A stretch of DNA of 64,000 bases from assembly GCF_002093665.1 (NCBI RefSeq), contig NZ_MRWE01000001.1:216268-280267 (forward strand). The letters run 5' to 3'. Shown one piece after another: positions 56,095-64,000 of the stretch (positions are counted from its first letter, which is position 1; the number at the start of each line of letters is the position of its first letter). Position numbers and translations under genes: made by a program. The stretch is from Rouxiella badensis. GTDB taxonomy: Bacteria > Pseudomonadota > Gammaproteobacteria > Enterobacterales > Enterobacteriaceae. Below the pieces are notes generated by a model. The model was not told the origin of the DNA. It saw only the letters and a program-made list of their open reading frames with translations, and ran no database searches.

Positions 56095-58635
56095 TTAAAT
56101 CGATGACTTCTCCGTTTCGCGCTGGCGCTCAGTCTTTGAAAGTTCTTTCTGTGGCGAGCTTTCAGAGTTGGAGGGCAGCCAGTTGGCATTCAGCGGTCCA
56201 TAAAGTTGCCGCCGTTTCTGCTGTTGTTCAGGCTCGCGAAATTTAACATAGTCTCTATAGTCTATCTTGAGGAGCTCTTTTTTGATTTCGTTATCGCTCT
56301 TAAATTCAGATTGCGTCGCGTAGACATCAGCCACCCTGGATTTCAAGTGCTCGCGGTCGAATTCACAATCCAATTCACTCAGGTTATCCATCATCCCTTC
56401 CGCTTGATCCATTATCGCAGAATCAACATCGAATAAATTGGCCATACCAGTGCCTGAAACCAGGCTTGAGCGGGAAGATGCTCGTGGAAGGACGTGAGCG
56501 ATAGGCTCATTCTCCTCGGCCCCAGGCACAGTGACAGGGGCACTCTCAGGCGGCAGCGCGGGCTGCTTGAAAATTGGATTCATCCTCAGTGGGGAAGGCC
56601 TTGAGGGCAGTTGCCTTTCTTGCTGGTGCATAGAGTCTAGCGCCAGGTTAAAGCCGATGCCGATCAAATTAGGCGCCATAAGCCGCCCTCTTTCGTTGAA
56701 GTTATCGCGCACGGCACGGTCATATACCTTGCCGGCTTCATTCCCAGTCTCCCATTCGCGGTCTTTTTCGGCATTGCGTGCCCTTGCCAGATGCACGCTG
56801 TGCTGAGCCGATGCCCCCAATGCGGCGACCGCCGCCAGGGTTGAAAGCTTGTAGCTTTGCGAGGATTTGGCATCCGACTGCGTCCTTACCTGCTGCGTGT
56901 GACTCCGAAGCCCAAGGGTGCGACTGAGGAAACGAGAATAACTGACGTAATCCAACTGCTGAAGCTTTTGCAATGTAAACTCTGAGACAGCCTGTCGCCT
57001 GCCGGTATACAAGATTCCAGCAGAGAGCTGCACTTCTTTTACACTCATTGGCCGGCCGCCCATTCTCCCCGCTGGAAATAACTTTGTGGTTAGGAGACTC
57101 TTTCTGGTGAAGCCAGAATCTTCGAGCAGTTTTATTGAGTGATCCATAATGACTTTCGATAAATCGGCAGACTCTTTATTAGCTCCACAGCGTTTTAATA
57201 CCTCCCTATCGACCAAAGTCATCCTGGTGATCGAACCTGCAGAAATTTTCACCCTTTCAAAGAAATTTTTGGCATTGATATATTCAAGACTCTTTGCCCG
57301 GTTAGCAACGTGTGAATAATGTAAAAAAACATTGATAGTCTCTTTAAGCGCGGGATCTTTGCTCAGCAAGTGCATTAATTCCATCACCCTGAGTCCGGCG
57401 GGGAGATGCATGATAATCGGGAGCGCATTTACAAAGACCACTTTGTCATCAAAGGCGTCCGGGAAAAGCGCGCGGAAAACCTCATCTTCAGACTTCTCTT
57501 TTCTACGCAAAACATCCAATAAACCTTCGGCTACGCTGTGTATAACCCGCCCGCCGACCTTTTCAGCCTCTCCGCTCATAATGCCCGTACTCGCGTATTT
57601 CACGACCTGTTCAACAATAAGCAAGTCGAGCAGCTCCTGCGCTTCTGCATGATGTAAGCCATTCATATCTCGTAATAACCCTGCTAGCCGCGTAGAAATC
57701 CCCGGCTCTCTCTCTTGGCGGTGCATGGGTTTTTTCGCCGAGGGGCCTTCTTCAATCGAAAGATGGCTGGCGGAGCTTGAGAGTGAATCGATATCGATAC
57801 ACTCTGGTGCGCTTTCAATAGGCAGCTTGCCGCCATCACAGGCGCTCCTTTGTTCACAAAGCGCCTGATACTCCTCATCTAAGATATCGCGGTCAATCGC
57901 GCCGAGATAGCGTGCGGGATGGCTAATCAGTTCATCGGCAGCGATTGACCTGAGTTGCTCAATGCTGATCTGGATATCCATGTCAGCTAACCCCTGTGAG
58001 ATGGCGCGATAAAGGCATTCTCCGTCTGGAGCATTGGTGACAGATACCCCGTCGCGAATCAAGTTATAGTGTGCGCTCGCATCGTCTCCCAGCCTAAAGG
58101 TGCGCCGTAATTCGATGACTATTTCACGAGGCATTCTGGACTGTTGCTGTTGACCAGCACGAATGTAATTCGGCGGCTCATCATTCTGGCGCACCGAGAT
58201 GACCGCACGTCTGGGCAGTGCTCCCGAATTGATCAGTAAATATGGCACATGATCGCCAAGCTGATTGTTGAAACTTCCTGGTGTTCTAAGCATCAGCTCG
58301 GCGATATCACGCAGGGTCTCGGGCGTAAAATTCGCTAGCCTTTTTTCTGGCGCAACGATAACCGACTTCCGCTCGTTAACAGGCGCAGCGGGCGGCATTT
58401 TAGAGACGGAGCCTCCCTGCTGAGAGCGATTTATAGGTGCGGAATTATGGGCACTTTTTTCATATCGCCTCCTGATTTGTTCGAGCGTTAATGAGGCAAG
58501 ATTCATGTTGCTGTTGAGCACGTTTTGAATGTCGGGAATGGCTGAAGAAAATGAGGCCGTGACTTCACCAGGGAGGTTGATCGGAATAGCCGGGTTTGTT
58601 TCAGGCCTGCTTGCTGATAATGCCGGACGGTACAT
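56095..58635 (-). CDS. Putative permuted-OTU cysteine protease/effector
   Basis: 846-residue protein, not a known housekeeping gene. Residues 201-211 (NAPDGECLYRA) match the OTU deubiquitinase DGxCLxRA motif, giving D204 and C207, followed by the usual helical LRSIAADEL and DEEYQAL segments (about 228-260). The OTU histidine motif HYN normally lies C-terminal; here it is at H189-Y190-N191, after strands IVIELRRTF (171-180), so the domain appears circularly permuted. Residues 281-300 are Ser/acidic. The remainder (310-670) is helical and ends in a charged tail. Start has CGGAGAG upstream. No signal peptide or secretion genes nearby. The gene looks AT-richer than its neighbours, suggesting transfer. 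Confidence 0.72.
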   Translation of the reverse strand: MYRPALSASRPETNPAIPINLPGEVTASFSSAIPDIQNVLNSNMNLASLTLEQIRRRYEKSAHNSAPINRSQQGGSVSKMPPAAPVNERKSVIVAPEKRLANFTPETLRDIAELMLRTPGSFNNQLGDHVPYLLINSGALPRRAVISVRQNDEPPNYIRAGQQQQSRMPREIVIELRRTFRLGDDASAHYNLIRDGVSVTNAPDGECLYRAISQGLADMDIQISIEQLRSIAADELISHPARYLGAIDRDILDEEYQALCEQRSACDGGKLPIESAPECIDIDSLSSSASHLSIEEGPSAKKPMHRQEREPGISTRLAGLLRDMNGLHHAEAQELLDLLIVEQVVKYASTGIMSGEAEKVGGRVIHSVAEGLLDVLRRKEKSEDEVFRALFPDAFDDKVVFVNALPIIMHLPAGLRVMELMHLLSKDPALKETINVFLHYSHVANRAKSLEYINAKNFFERVKISAGSITRMTLVDREVLKRCGANKESADLSKVIMDHSIKLLEDSGFTRKSLLTTKLFPAGRMGGRPMSVKEVQLSAGILYTGRRQAVSEFTLQKLQQLDYVSYSRFLSRTLGLRSHTQQVRTQSDAKSSQSYKLSTLAAVAALGASAQHSVHLARARNAEKDREWETGNEAGKVYDRAVRDNFNERGRLMAPNLIGIGFNLALDSMHQQERQLPSRPSPLRMNPIFKQPALPPESAPVTVPGAEENEPIAHVLPRASSRSSLVSGTGMANLFDVDSAIMDQAEGMMDNLSELDCEFDREHLKSRVADVYATQSEFKSDNEIKKELLKIDYRDYVKFREPEQQQKRRQLYGPLNANWLPSNSESSPQKELSKTERQRETEKSSI

Positions 58636-58801
58636 GGTGAGTTCTCTCCGAAGATGTTAAACACGTTAACAGCGCTTCTCGTGGAATGGAGACAAGACGT
58701 TACCGATCCCACTAATAAAAAACTCCAATTTTTCAATCTTTTAAAAGAATAAAACAACCTTAACAAGACCTGTTGATGCCTTTTTTTTATCCACCTTCGA
58801 G

Positions 58802-58835
58802 ATAAAAAAAAGGCCGCTGAATCAATCAGCGGCCT
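58802..58835 (-). terminator. gcd terminator
   Basis: Leftward, AGGCCGCTGA and TCAGCGGCCT arms close around a short loop, then T8. It ends gcd, 42 bases after its stop; the OTU-like gene promoter lies just beyond. Confidence 0.9.
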
Positions 58836-58877
58836 CTTGTTTTCACTCTCGCGCAGCCGCAGCCGCTCTTAAGTTAA

Positions 58878-61277
58878 TTACTTTTTAGCATCGTCAGGCA
58901 ATGCATAAGCGATGATGTAGTCGCCCAGCTTGGTACCGAATGAACCGTGACCGCCAGCAGCAATAACCACATACTGCTTACCGTTCACTTCATAGGTCAT
59001 TGGTGTAGCCTGCCCCCCCGCCGGCAGACGAGCCTGCCACAGTTGATCACCGTTGCTCATGTTGAATGCGCGCAGGTAGTTGTCCGCCGTTGCCGCGATG
59101 AAGAAGACGTTACCCGCGGTTGAGGTCGGAGCACCCAGCATTGGCATACCCATTTTGAACGGTAATGGAACTGGTGAGCTGTCGCGAACGGTACCGATAC
59201 GTTTTTTCCATACGATATCGTTGGTTTTCAGGTCAACACCGGAGATGTAGCCCCATGAAGGTTGCTTACATGGGAAGCCCAGTGGAGACAGGAACGCGTT
59301 CAGTTCAACGCCGTAAGGCACGCCGTACTGAGTCTGGATACCAGATTCAGTCCCGCTACCGCCGGTTGCACCCGCTGGAGGTTCAATCGGGTTACCTGGA
59401 CCACGTGGGATCAGTTTAGAGGTAAACGGCAGTGCGATCGGGTTAGCAATAGCCAGCTGACGATCGGTGTCAACAGAGATACCGCCCCACTCGAACATAC
59501 CCAGGTTACCCGGGAATACCAACGTGCCCTGCTCTGAAGGAGGTGTAAAGGTCCCTTCATAACGCAGACGATGGAACATCACACGACACATCAGCTGGTC
59601 GTAGATGGTTGCGCCCCACATGTCTTTACCGGTCAGCTTGGCTGATGGACGGAAAGTCAGGTCAGAGAATGGCTGAGTTGGAGACGTATGGTCGCCCGTT
59701 GCCGCGCCCTGTGGAACAGGTTTTTCAGGCGCTGGAACAACCAGTTTGCCGTCACGACGGTCGAGAACAAAAATGTTACCGGTTTTGGTAGGAACATAGA
59801 TAACCGGAACTTTGTTGCCACTCTTGTCAGTGATGTCAGCCAGCGTTGGCTGTGCGGGTACGTCCATGTCCCACAGGTCATGGTGTACGGTCTGATAAAC
59901 CCAGGCCAGTTTACCGGTGGTCGCATTCAGCGCCAGCAGGCTGCTCGCGTAACGCTCCATGTCTGGAGTACGGTTGCCGCCCCAGATATCCGGAGTTTCC
60001 ACGCCCATTGGCAGGTAAACTAGGTCAAGATTTGCATCGTAGGCAGCAGGTGCCCATGAGTTTGGTGAGTTAGGCGTGTAGTTTTCGCCCGGAGCTGGGA
60101 TCTTGTTCGGATCCGCAGCGCCTGGGTCAAATGCCCACAGCAGTTTACCCGTATGTACGTCGAAACCACGGATAACGCCTGAAGGTTCCTTGGTTGAGTA
60201 GTTATCGGTTACCGCACCGGCAACGATAATTACGCTTTTGGTAACAATCGGCGGTGAGGTTGGCTCGTAACGGCCCGCAGTCGCATAAGGCATGTTGCTC
60301 TGCAGGTTCAGCTCGCCGTTGTTACCGAAATCTGCACAACGCGCGCCAGTTTCTGCATCGAGGGCAAACAGACGACCGTCATTGACCGGCAGCAGGACGC
60401 GGCGAGAACAGATGGCCGGAGCGGCACCCTGAGTCTCGTTGCTTTGTGCAGCAGCAGGATCTTCATAGTAAGAAACGCCACGGCAGGTCACGTGCTGGAA
60501 GGTTGGGTCGGTTTTCAGCTGGGGATCAAACGTCCACTTCTCTTTACCGGTGGCCGCATCCAGAGCAAACAGCTTCTGGTGAGGAGTACAAAGATAAAGA
60601 GTATCGTGGATTTTAATCGGGGTAACTTCGTCAGTTATCTCACCCGGATCGTGTGAAGTTTTCACATCACCCGTTTGGAATGACCAAGCTTCTTTCAGCT
60701 GACCCACGTTCTTGTCGTTGATCTGGCTGAGTGGAGAATAACGGGTACCGCCCTGAGTACGACCGTATGCCGGCCAGTCACCGTCAGCAACGCCTGGGGT
60801 AGACTGTACAGGCGCATTGTCGGCAGCAGGGATAGTGCCGTTGATTTCCTGTGGATCGTTGAATACTGAGTAAACCAGTACCACGACGGTGAACACCAGA
60901 GAGAGAGCCAGTGCACCACGTGCAACGGCATTCTTGACGCTCATGTAGTTATAAACGATTGGCAGCAGGATCCACAGACCCAGGAAGAACGTCACATCTA
61001 AACGTGGCGTCAAGGCCCAGAAGTCAGACCCTACTTCCCAAAGACCCCAAAGAGTGGTGGCAAACAGGAATACGGCATAGAGCAGTAAAACCCCAGCACG
61101 GCGGCGTAACAACAGCCATGCTGTCGCCAGATAAACAACACCGGCGATGATGTAATAGAGGGAGCCCCCTATTGCAGTCAGCCAGATCCCGCCGACCAAC
61201 AGATATAATCCGCTTAACGCGGCGAACAAAGCGGTAATTATAACGACGATGCGCGATAACGAAGCTTTAGTTTGCAT
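58878..61277 (-). CDS. gcd: PQQ-dependent membrane glucose dehydrogenase
   Basis: 799 residues (E. coli Gcd 796). Five N-terminal membrane helices (about 10-140) carry the ubiquinone site, followed by a periplasmic eight-bladed PQQ propeller. PQQ contacts include H262 (FQHVTCRG), and the active-site motif is HHDLWDMDVP with D470, with K498 nearby. It oxidises periplasmic glucose to gluconolactone and feeds ubiquinone. It needs PQQ from outside or own synthesis; no pqq genes are in the window, and the PQQ receptor gene lies immediately upstream. Own promoter region of about 210 bases. Confidence 0.97.
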   Translation of the reverse strand: MQTKASLSRIVVIITALFAALSGLYLLVGGIWLTAIGGSLYYIIAGVVYLATAWLLLRRRAGVLLLYAVFLFATTLWGLWEVGSDFWALTPRLDVTFFLGLWILLPIVYNYMSVKNAVARGALALSLVFTVVVLVYSVFNDPQEINGTIPAADNAPVQSTPGVADGDWPAYGRTQGGTRYSPLSQINDKNVGQLKEAWSFQTGDVKTSHDPGEITDEVTPIKIHDTLYLCTPHQKLFALDAATGKEKWTFDPQLKTDPTFQHVTCRGVSYYEDPAAAQSNETQGAAPAICSRRVLLPVNDGRLFALDAETGARCADFGNNGELNLQSNMPYATAGRYEPTSPPIVTKSVIIVAGAVTDNYSTKEPSGVIRGFDVHTGKLLWAFDPGAADPNKIPAPGENYTPNSPNSWAPAAYDANLDLVYLPMGVETPDIWGGNRTPDMERYASSLLALNATTGKLAWVYQTVHHDLWDMDVPAQPTLADITDKSGNKVPVIYVPTKTGNIFVLDRRDGKLVVPAPEKPVPQGAATGDHTSPTQPFSDLTFRPSAKLTGKDMWGATIYDQLMCRVMFHRLRYEGTFTPPSEQGTLVFPGNLGMFEWGGISVDTDRQLAIANPIALPFTSKLIPRGPGNPIEPPAGATGGSGTESGIQTQYGVPYGVELNAFLSPLGFPCKQPSWGYISGVDLKTNDIVWKKRIGTVRDSSPVPLPFKMGMPMLGAPTSTAGNVFFIAATADNYLRAFNMSNGDQLWQARLPAGGQATPMTYEVNGKQYVVIAAGGHGSFGTKLGDYIIAYALPDDAKK

Positions 61278-61488
61278 ATTATTAACCTTACAAGATTTTC
61301 ATTGTCTTCGATCTCGCCCATTAAAAAGGAGATCTTAAAAACATTCGGCGAAGCACGGAATGTCCTTCCTCGAGCAAGCCAGCCGCAGCAATACCCCGGT
61401 TAAATGAGTATAAAAAACTGGCTTACTCTAGGTTCTTTAACGGTCCCGTCTATTCCCTGGCAGGTAACCATGTATGAATTTTGTGCAA

Positions 61489-63672
61489 TTATTCGAAAGT
61501 ATAGGTAAGAGTTGCGCCGCCGCCCCAATTTCTTCCGGGAGCCGGTTCAAAATAACGGCCATTACTTTCGTTCACGATAACCGAGCCGACATAATTCCTG
61601 TTGAACAGGTTGTCGACGCGGGTAAATAAATCCAGCGACCAGTTGCTGCGCCAGTCCAGACGGTATCCCGCGTTCAGACTGGTCAGGGTATAAGCCGGTG
61701 CCTGAGCGGTATTGGCATCGTTGGCCTGAATATCGCTCATGTAGCGAATTTCGGCGCCCGCATGGAAACCTTCCGGCGGCGCCCAACCCAGCGAGGCGTA
61801 AGCGGAGTTGCGCGCAATACCCGGCATCTTGTTACCGGCAGGAATGCTGCTCACTGCCGTATTGACGTCATCACGATAGGTCGCATCGAGCAGCGTCCAG
61901 GCCATGCGCACGCGCCAGTCTGAGGCAAACTGCTGATCGAACGACAGTTCAAGCCCGCGACGTCGCGTCGTGCCGACGTTGGTATAACTGGTGCGCCCGC
62001 TGCCGCTGGTCGCGACGGCCAAATCGTTGTCGGTGTCGGTCTGGAACAGCGCTGCCGTCAACAGGCCATAGCCGATACGCGTCTTGCTGCCAATCTCGAC
62101 GGTGTTGCTGGTCGACGGTTTCAGGTTGATATTCAGACCCGCCGTACCGTCAGGGCGATAAGACAGCTGATTAATGGTTGGCGTCTCGAATCCGCGCCCC
62201 GCTGAAACGTATACGTTCCAGGCAGGCGTTAGCGCATAACTCAGAGAAGCCATCGGCAGCGCTTTGTGATAGCGCGTACTGCCGCTGTCATCGCCGTTGC
62301 CGGTGGTAATGTAATAATCTTTCGAATTGAAGCTCACGGTGCTGTAGCGCATCCCGGCGTTCAACGTCAGTCGGTCCGTTAGCTGCCAGCTCGTTTGCAG
62401 ATAAGGGTCCAGATTCCACATCTTGTTCTTTTCGTTACGGCGCTCGTCACCCTTCACGCCGTACTCGGTAAAGTCATTCTCCACCACGAAATTCTCATAA
62501 CCCTGACGACGTTCGGTCATGGTTTCATAATCCAGCCCACCAATGAGGGTGAAAGGCACCGATCCCCACTGGTCGTTATGCTTCCAGCGCGTGTCAATCC
62601 CCTGATAACGGCGCTCGAGCACAATCACGCCGCCCGGATAAGCCGGATTCGCCTGCGTCGCCTTCGGGATCGACTGATACTGAGTGGTATGACGCTCACC
62701 CTGATAGGTCATGATGGTGAGCTGGTCGTTGTCGCTCATTTCACGCTGATAGCGCAAACCCACCTGCGTCTGGTCAATAGATTTTCGAGTGTTGTACTGA
62801 TCGGCGCGCGGTGACTGCGTCGGATTTGCCTTCCATTCGGCCTCGGTCAGACCGCCAGGATCGCCCGCATCAACCGAGACGCTGTTAAACATCAGCGTCA
62901 AGGTACTGCGATCGTCGAGGCGTACGCCAAGCTTACCGTTACCCAGATTCTTGCGCGCCGAGCTGTGGTCGCGGAAGCCCTGGGTGGTAAAACGCGAAGC
63001 CGAAAGGGTGTAATTCACATCACCCGCATGGGTGCCATCGCCGGTGGCACCCGAGGCCGTGACGCTGTTGCGAAACGAACCGTAGCTGCCGAAATAAGTG
63101 CCGGCAGTCAGCGTCGTCGGCTGGGTGCCAGACCGGGTCTCGACGTTAACCACGCCGCCGGAGGCGTTACCGTACAGCGCCGAAAACGGGCCGCGCAGCA
63201 CTTCAATCTTGTCGACCGAGGCCAGGTCGATGTTGGAGGTCTGGCCCTGACCGTCTGGCATAGTCGCCGGAATACCGTCCACGTAAATTCGCACGCCGCT
63301 GACGCCGTAGGTCGAGTTGGCACCAAAGCCACGAATCGACAGCTGAAGATCTTGTGAATAGTTCTGGCGGTTCTGTACCTGCAGGCCGGGGACGCCGGTT
63401 AGGCTCTCCGAAAGATTGACCTGAGGCTTGCTGTCACGCACGTCGTCGCCGTTGACTATGCTTACGGCGGCGGGAGTATCAAGCTCCGACAGGCCGGTAT
63501 TCTGCTGCTGGGGAACGATAAGCAGCGTATTGCCTTGCGTTGAGTCAGACTTAACCGAATTGTCCTTCGCCGAAGATTTATCTGCAGTGACTGCGGTTTG
63601 CGCGTAACTTACTGATAATGGCCAAAAAATAGACAAAATAACGAAAGTTGAAATTGAAGTTTTGTTATTCAC
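61489..63672 (-). CDS. pqqU: TonB-dependent PQQ receptor PqqU (YncD)
   Basis: 727-residue outer-membrane receptor with a signal peptide (ending SYA, about residue 24), plug (about 60-185) and 22-strand barrel ending in YTFE. Long segments match E. coli YncD nearly word for word: ELDTPAAVS, LTGVPGLQVQNRQNY, RGFGANSTYGV, DGIPATMPDGQGQTSNIDL, RGPFSALYGNASGGV, VNESNGRYFEPAPGRN. YncD is now known as the PQQ receptor PqqU. Placement directly before gcd, whose cofactor is PQQ, supports the assignment. No Fur box was seen upstream, in keeping with a non-iron role. Confidence 0.9.
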   Translation of the reverse strand: MNNKTSISTFVILSIFWPLSVSYAQTAVTADKSSAKDNSVKSDSTQGNTLLIVPQQQNTGLSELDTPAAVSIVNGDDVRDSKPQVNLSESLTGVPGLQVQNRQNYSQDLQLSIRGFGANSTYGVSGVRIYVDGIPATMPDGQGQTSNIDLASVDKIEVLRGPFSALYGNASGGVVNVETRSGTQPTTLTAGTYFGSYGSFRNSVTASGATGDGTHAGDVNYTLSASRFTTQGFRDHSSARKNLGNGKLGVRLDDRSTLTLMFNSVSVDAGDPGGLTEAEWKANPTQSPRADQYNTRKSIDQTQVGLRYQREMSDNDQLTIMTYQGERHTTQYQSIPKATQANPAYPGGVIVLERRYQGIDTRWKHNDQWGSVPFTLIGGLDYETMTERRQGYENFVVENDFTEYGVKGDERRNEKNKMWNLDPYLQTSWQLTDRLTLNAGMRYSTVSFNSKDYYITTGNGDDSGSTRYHKALPMASLSYALTPAWNVYVSAGRGFETPTINQLSYRPDGTAGLNINLKPSTSNTVEIGSKTRIGYGLLTAALFQTDTDNDLAVATSGSGRTSYTNVGTTRRRGLELSFDQQFASDWRVRMAWTLLDATYRDDVNTAVSSIPAGNKMPGIARNSAYASLGWAPPEGFHAGAEIRYMSDIQANDANTAQAPAYTLTSLNAGYRLDWRSNWSLDLFTRVDNLFNRNYVGSVIVNESNGRYFEPAPGRNWGGGATLTYTFE

Positions 63673-64000
63673 GGAAAGATTTCGATTTGTAAGTTAAGCC
63701 TGCTTACGCGCCTGCCGACTCCTCAGAATAAGTCGGTGAAACTCGTAATCCCCAGCGACCCTGTTACGCAGTTGCATAATATAAATTTAATTAAGCGACG
63801 AGTATATACAGTTCCTTACAGAATGGCCTTATTTTAAAAAATATAGCACGCAGAGTTAACGCCCCTGATTTTTTAAGTTATCCAGACGTATGAAATATGT
63901 ATCCACGAAAGAGTGTAATCGGTTACACAACCAGAGAACAGAATAAAATATCGAAATTCAAAAAAGACGCCTCGCCAGCACTCACCTAATTATAGAATAT
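63673..64000. other. Region upstream of pqqU
   Basis: 328 A/T-rich bases. It contains a LacI-family-like palindrome at 63913-63928 (separate entry). No other gene or terminator is recognised; the next gene lies beyond the window. Confidence 0.5.
63913..63928. promoter_or_regulatory. LacI-family-type operator
   Basis: GTGTAATCGGTTACAC has perfect 6-bp arms around TCGG, the TGTAA-nCGn-TTACA shape used by LacI/GalR-family repressors, including gluconate-type regulators. It is about 240 bases from the pqqU start, so it may serve a gene outside the window. Pattern-based only. Confidence 0.45.

Noticed and set aside
61489..63672. Siderophore receptor interpretation of the TonB-dependent receptor
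   Set aside because: Sequence blocks match YncD/PqqU along its length, the neighbour is gcd, and no Fur box was found upstream.
1..64000. CRISPR arrays, prophage genes and rRNA genes
   Set aside because: No regularly spaced short repeats, no phage structural genes and no rRNA sequence were recognised.

Overview
The window is chromosomal DNA from a gammaproteobacterium of the order Enterobacterales. Nearly every gene in the first 39 kb has a close Escherichia coli counterpart in the E. coli order: ybfE-fldA-fur, glnS, nagE/nagBACD, asnB, tRNA genes, ubiF, miaB-ybeZYX-lnt, gltIJKL, ybeL, leuS-lptE-holA-nadD, rsfS-rlmH-mrdAB-rlpA-dacA-ybeD, lipB-lipA, tatE. ERIC repeats in several intergenic gaps, missing E. 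coli insertions (no ybeF between lipB and lipA, no ybeQ-hscC-rihA block between gltL and ybeL) and a gcd gene beside a PQQ receptor fit a Yersiniaceae-like organism (Serratia/Rahnella/Rouxiella type). The genus cannot be fixed from this sequence alone.

Layout. 0.2-6.1 kb: LexA-regulon-type ybfE, flavodoxin, Fur, GlnRS and the GlcNAc PTS permease. 6.1-10.7 kb: nagE/nagB divergent control region (two NagC-type sites around a CRP site), then nagB-ERIC-nagA-nagC-nagD. 11-13.2 kb: asnB and a two-gene tRNA operon (Met-CAT, Gln-TTG). 13.3-20.6 kb: ubiF and, divergently, miaB, ybeZ, ybeY, ybeX, lnt. A full-length ERIC ends inside lnt and supplies its start codon. 20.6-24.4 kb: glutamate/aspartate transporter with a sigma54-like element, an NtrC-like palindrome and a probable SroC region. 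24.5-39.5 kb: essential envelope, translation and lipoylation genes.

From 39.8 kb the E. coli backbone (tatE, crcB, cspE) is interrupted. Between tatE and crcB lies a leftward run of five genes (leaderless binding-protein-like protein, Nit-type amidase, three-gene amino-acid ABC transporter) facing a divergent MocR-type PLP/GntR regulator, plus a GNAT acetyltransferase. This looks like a small uptake-and-deamidation system. crcB carries a clear fluoride riboswitch with a visible ribosome-site-sequestering stem. Between crcB and cspE are a free-standing 30-codon small membrane ORF and a TetR-MFS efflux pair with a palindrome over its promoter.

49.8-64 kb is accessory: a DUF2076 protein, a lone Fur-box-controlled iron/siderophore binding protein, a prolyl-oligopeptidase-family enzyme, an exopolyphosphatase-like protein with a signal peptide, a DUF1345 membrane protein, an 846-residue protein with OTU cysteine-protease motifs in swapped order (His motif before the Asp/Cys motif), and PQQ glucose dehydrogenase (gcd) next to a YncD/PqqU-type TonB-dependent receptor.

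The most exciting candidate is the 846-residue protein at 56095-58635. It resembles a circularly permuted OTU deubiquitinase and stands alone as a possible host-directed effector. The pqqU-gcd pair, the MocR/Nit/ABC cluster, the ERIC-derived lnt start and the 30-aa ORF are further points of interest.
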